Assembly (NCBI GenBank): GCA_049303435.1 | Contig: JBAQNC010000262.1 | Coordinates: 1-6,170, forward strand | From: Parvibaculum sp049303435 | GTDB taxonomy: Bacteria; Pseudomonadota; Alphaproteobacteria; Parvibaculales; Parvibaculaceae | DNA length: 6,170 bases | Direction of reading: 5' to 3' | Shown: positions 5,125 through 6,170 of the stretch, piece by piece | Position numbering within the stretch: position 1 is the stretch's first letter | Layout of the letters: every line of letters begins with the position of its first letter | Program-made: the position numbers and the translations under genes | Notes under the pieces: generated by a model | Told to the model about the DNA's origin: nothing | Database searches by the model: none | Seen by the model: the letters and a program-made list of their open reading frames with translations, nothing else

Positions 5125-6170
5125 TCAGGACTCTGAGGCCGGAGGGGAAGAGACCTTCGCGTTCTCGCCGAGATATAATTTGCTCTGCTCATATCGGGCG
5201 ACGCCAAAGCGGGTAATGACACCAAGCGCGGCGGCGACGGGCAAGGCGATGAGAGCGCCTGCAAAGCCGAACAGGGAGCCGAAGGCGAGCAGCGCAAACA
5301 TGACCCAGACGGGATGAAGGCGCACCCTGTTGCCGACAAGCTTGGGTTGCAGGAAATTGCCTTCAATGAACTGGCCGAGAATGAAAATGCCGATGACCAG
5401 GCCGATCATCATGTAGTCGGGCCAGAACTGGAAACAGGCGAGCGCTACGGAAGCGACAAAGCCGGTGATGGTGCCCAGATAGGGAATGAAGCTCAGGATG
5501 CCGGTGATGATGCCGATGACAAGGCCGAAGCGCAGGCCGACAACAGTGAGCCCGACGGCATAGAAAACGCCGAGGAACAGGCAGATCATGCCCTGCCCGC
5601 GCAGGAAGCCCGCCATCACGTCATTGATCTCGCGCGCCAGTTCACGGATCGTTTCGGCATGGTCGCGCGGCAGCAGTTCGTCGATGCGGGCGATCATGCG
5701 ATCCCAGTCGAGCAGCATGTAGAAGGCAACGACGGGAGTGATGAAAACAAGCGAGACGACGCCGACCAGCGCGAGCCCCTGTGAGCCGAGTTGGCCGAGC
5801 AAGGCGAGAAACCATGAAAGGCTGCCGCCTGCAGCGTCGGTCACGGCCTTCTTGACGTCCGCGCTCTCGCCGAGAAAACGGGCGAGCCTGCCGTTGCTGA
5901 CTTCGAGAAGGAAGTTGCGGGCGCCCCTGACGATGACGGGAATTTCCTGAACGAAGGCGGCCGTCTGCTGATAAAGCAGCGGCAGGACGATGATGGCGAC
6001 GGCAAGCGCCAGAAGCGTGGTGATGATCGATATGATGCCCACCGCACTCAGCCGTGACAACCCGCGTTCTTCCAGCCGGTCGGCCAGGGGATCCAGAAAA
6101 TAGGCAAGCGCCAGCCCGGCCACGAACGGCAGGAGGATGCCGGACAATAGCCAGAGAAACAGCACGAAGG
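5125..6170 (-). CDS. AI-2E family (PerM/UPF0118) transporter, N-terminus beyond the window
   Basis: Inner-membrane protein of the AI-2E transporter family; members have been linked to autoinducer-2 or small-molecule export and to sodium/proton exchange, but most, including this one, have no assigned substrate. About 346 residues are visible. Hydrophobic segments lie near (numbered from the GTG at 6165) 3-24, 39-64, 129-151, 192-209, 213-243, 252-266 and 286-318, with a hydrophilic stretch from 65 to 115. Family hallmarks are FLDPLADRLE (23-32), FYMLLDWDRM (148-157), GILSFIPYLGTITG (222-235) and the block QFIEGNFLQPKLVGNR (265-280) followed by VRLHPVWVMFALLAFG. The tail is short and serine/proline-rich. 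The GTG at 6165-6163 is almost certainly internal: the frame stays open to the edge, the preceding codon is Phe, and the family normally has further residues before this first helix. The stop is immediately followed by the hdaA start, so both probably share one transcript. Confidence 0.9.
   Translation of the reverse strand, partial: FVLFLWLLSGILLPFVAGLALAYFLDPLADRLEERGLSRLSAVGIISIITTLLALAVAIIVLPLLYQQTAAFVQEIPVIVRGARNFLLEVSNGRLARFLGESADVKKAVTDAAGGSLSWFLALLGQLGSQGLALVGVVSLVFITPVVAFYMLLDWDRMIARIDELLPRDHAETIRELAREINDVMAGFLRGQGMICLFLGVFYAVGLTVVGLRFGLVIGIITGILSFIPYLGTITGFVASVALACFQFWPDYMMIGLVIGIFILGQFIEGNFLQPKLVGNRVRLHPVWVMFALLAFGSLFGFAGALIALPVAAALGVITRFGVARYEQSKLYLGENAKVSSPPASES

Noticed and set aside
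1..6170. CRISPR array, tRNA or rRNA gene, insertion sequence, or phage or defence genes
   Set aside because: No spaced direct repeats, cloverleaf-like segments, transposase motifs or terminal inverted repeats were seen on either strand; the coding space is filled by core housekeeping genes.

Overview
The window looks like a chromosomal segment of an alphaproteobacterium, most likely of the order Hyphomicrobiales (Rhizobiales). This rests on the fairly GC-rich coding sequence, on protein sequences that read like rhizobial family members, and on the gene order AI-2E-family membrane protein - hdaA - ppk - ppx, an arrangement I know from that order. A Beijerinckiaceae-like host is possible, but that is only an impression.

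All supported genes lie on the minus strand, so transcription runs from high to low coordinates. First comes an AI-2E-family transporter (5125-6170, N-terminus beyond the window edge). Its stop codon directly abuts the start of hdaA (4450-5124), a DnaA-related AAA+ regulator of replication initiation. A 124-base gap with a hairpin over the hdaA stop and a possible Pho-box/-35 region separates hdaA from ppk (1986-4325). After only 16 bases comes ppx (425-1969). Ppk makes polyphosphate from ATP and Ppx shortens it, so the pair sets the cell's polyphosphate level. Beyond ppx lies a remnant of a GNAT acetyltransferase gene (231-402) whose first and last roughly 25 codons are joined out of frame. 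An AT-rich gap (9-230) follows, and then a well-placed Shine-Dalgarno sequence and ATG right at the left edge that probably begin another gene.

This is mostly ordinary core-genome sequence, and I found no evidence of a new defence, mobile or biosynthetic system. The points worth a second look are the acetyltransferase remnant, the possible phosphate-control site before ppk, the hairpins at two gene ends, and the long disordered N-terminus of Ppk.
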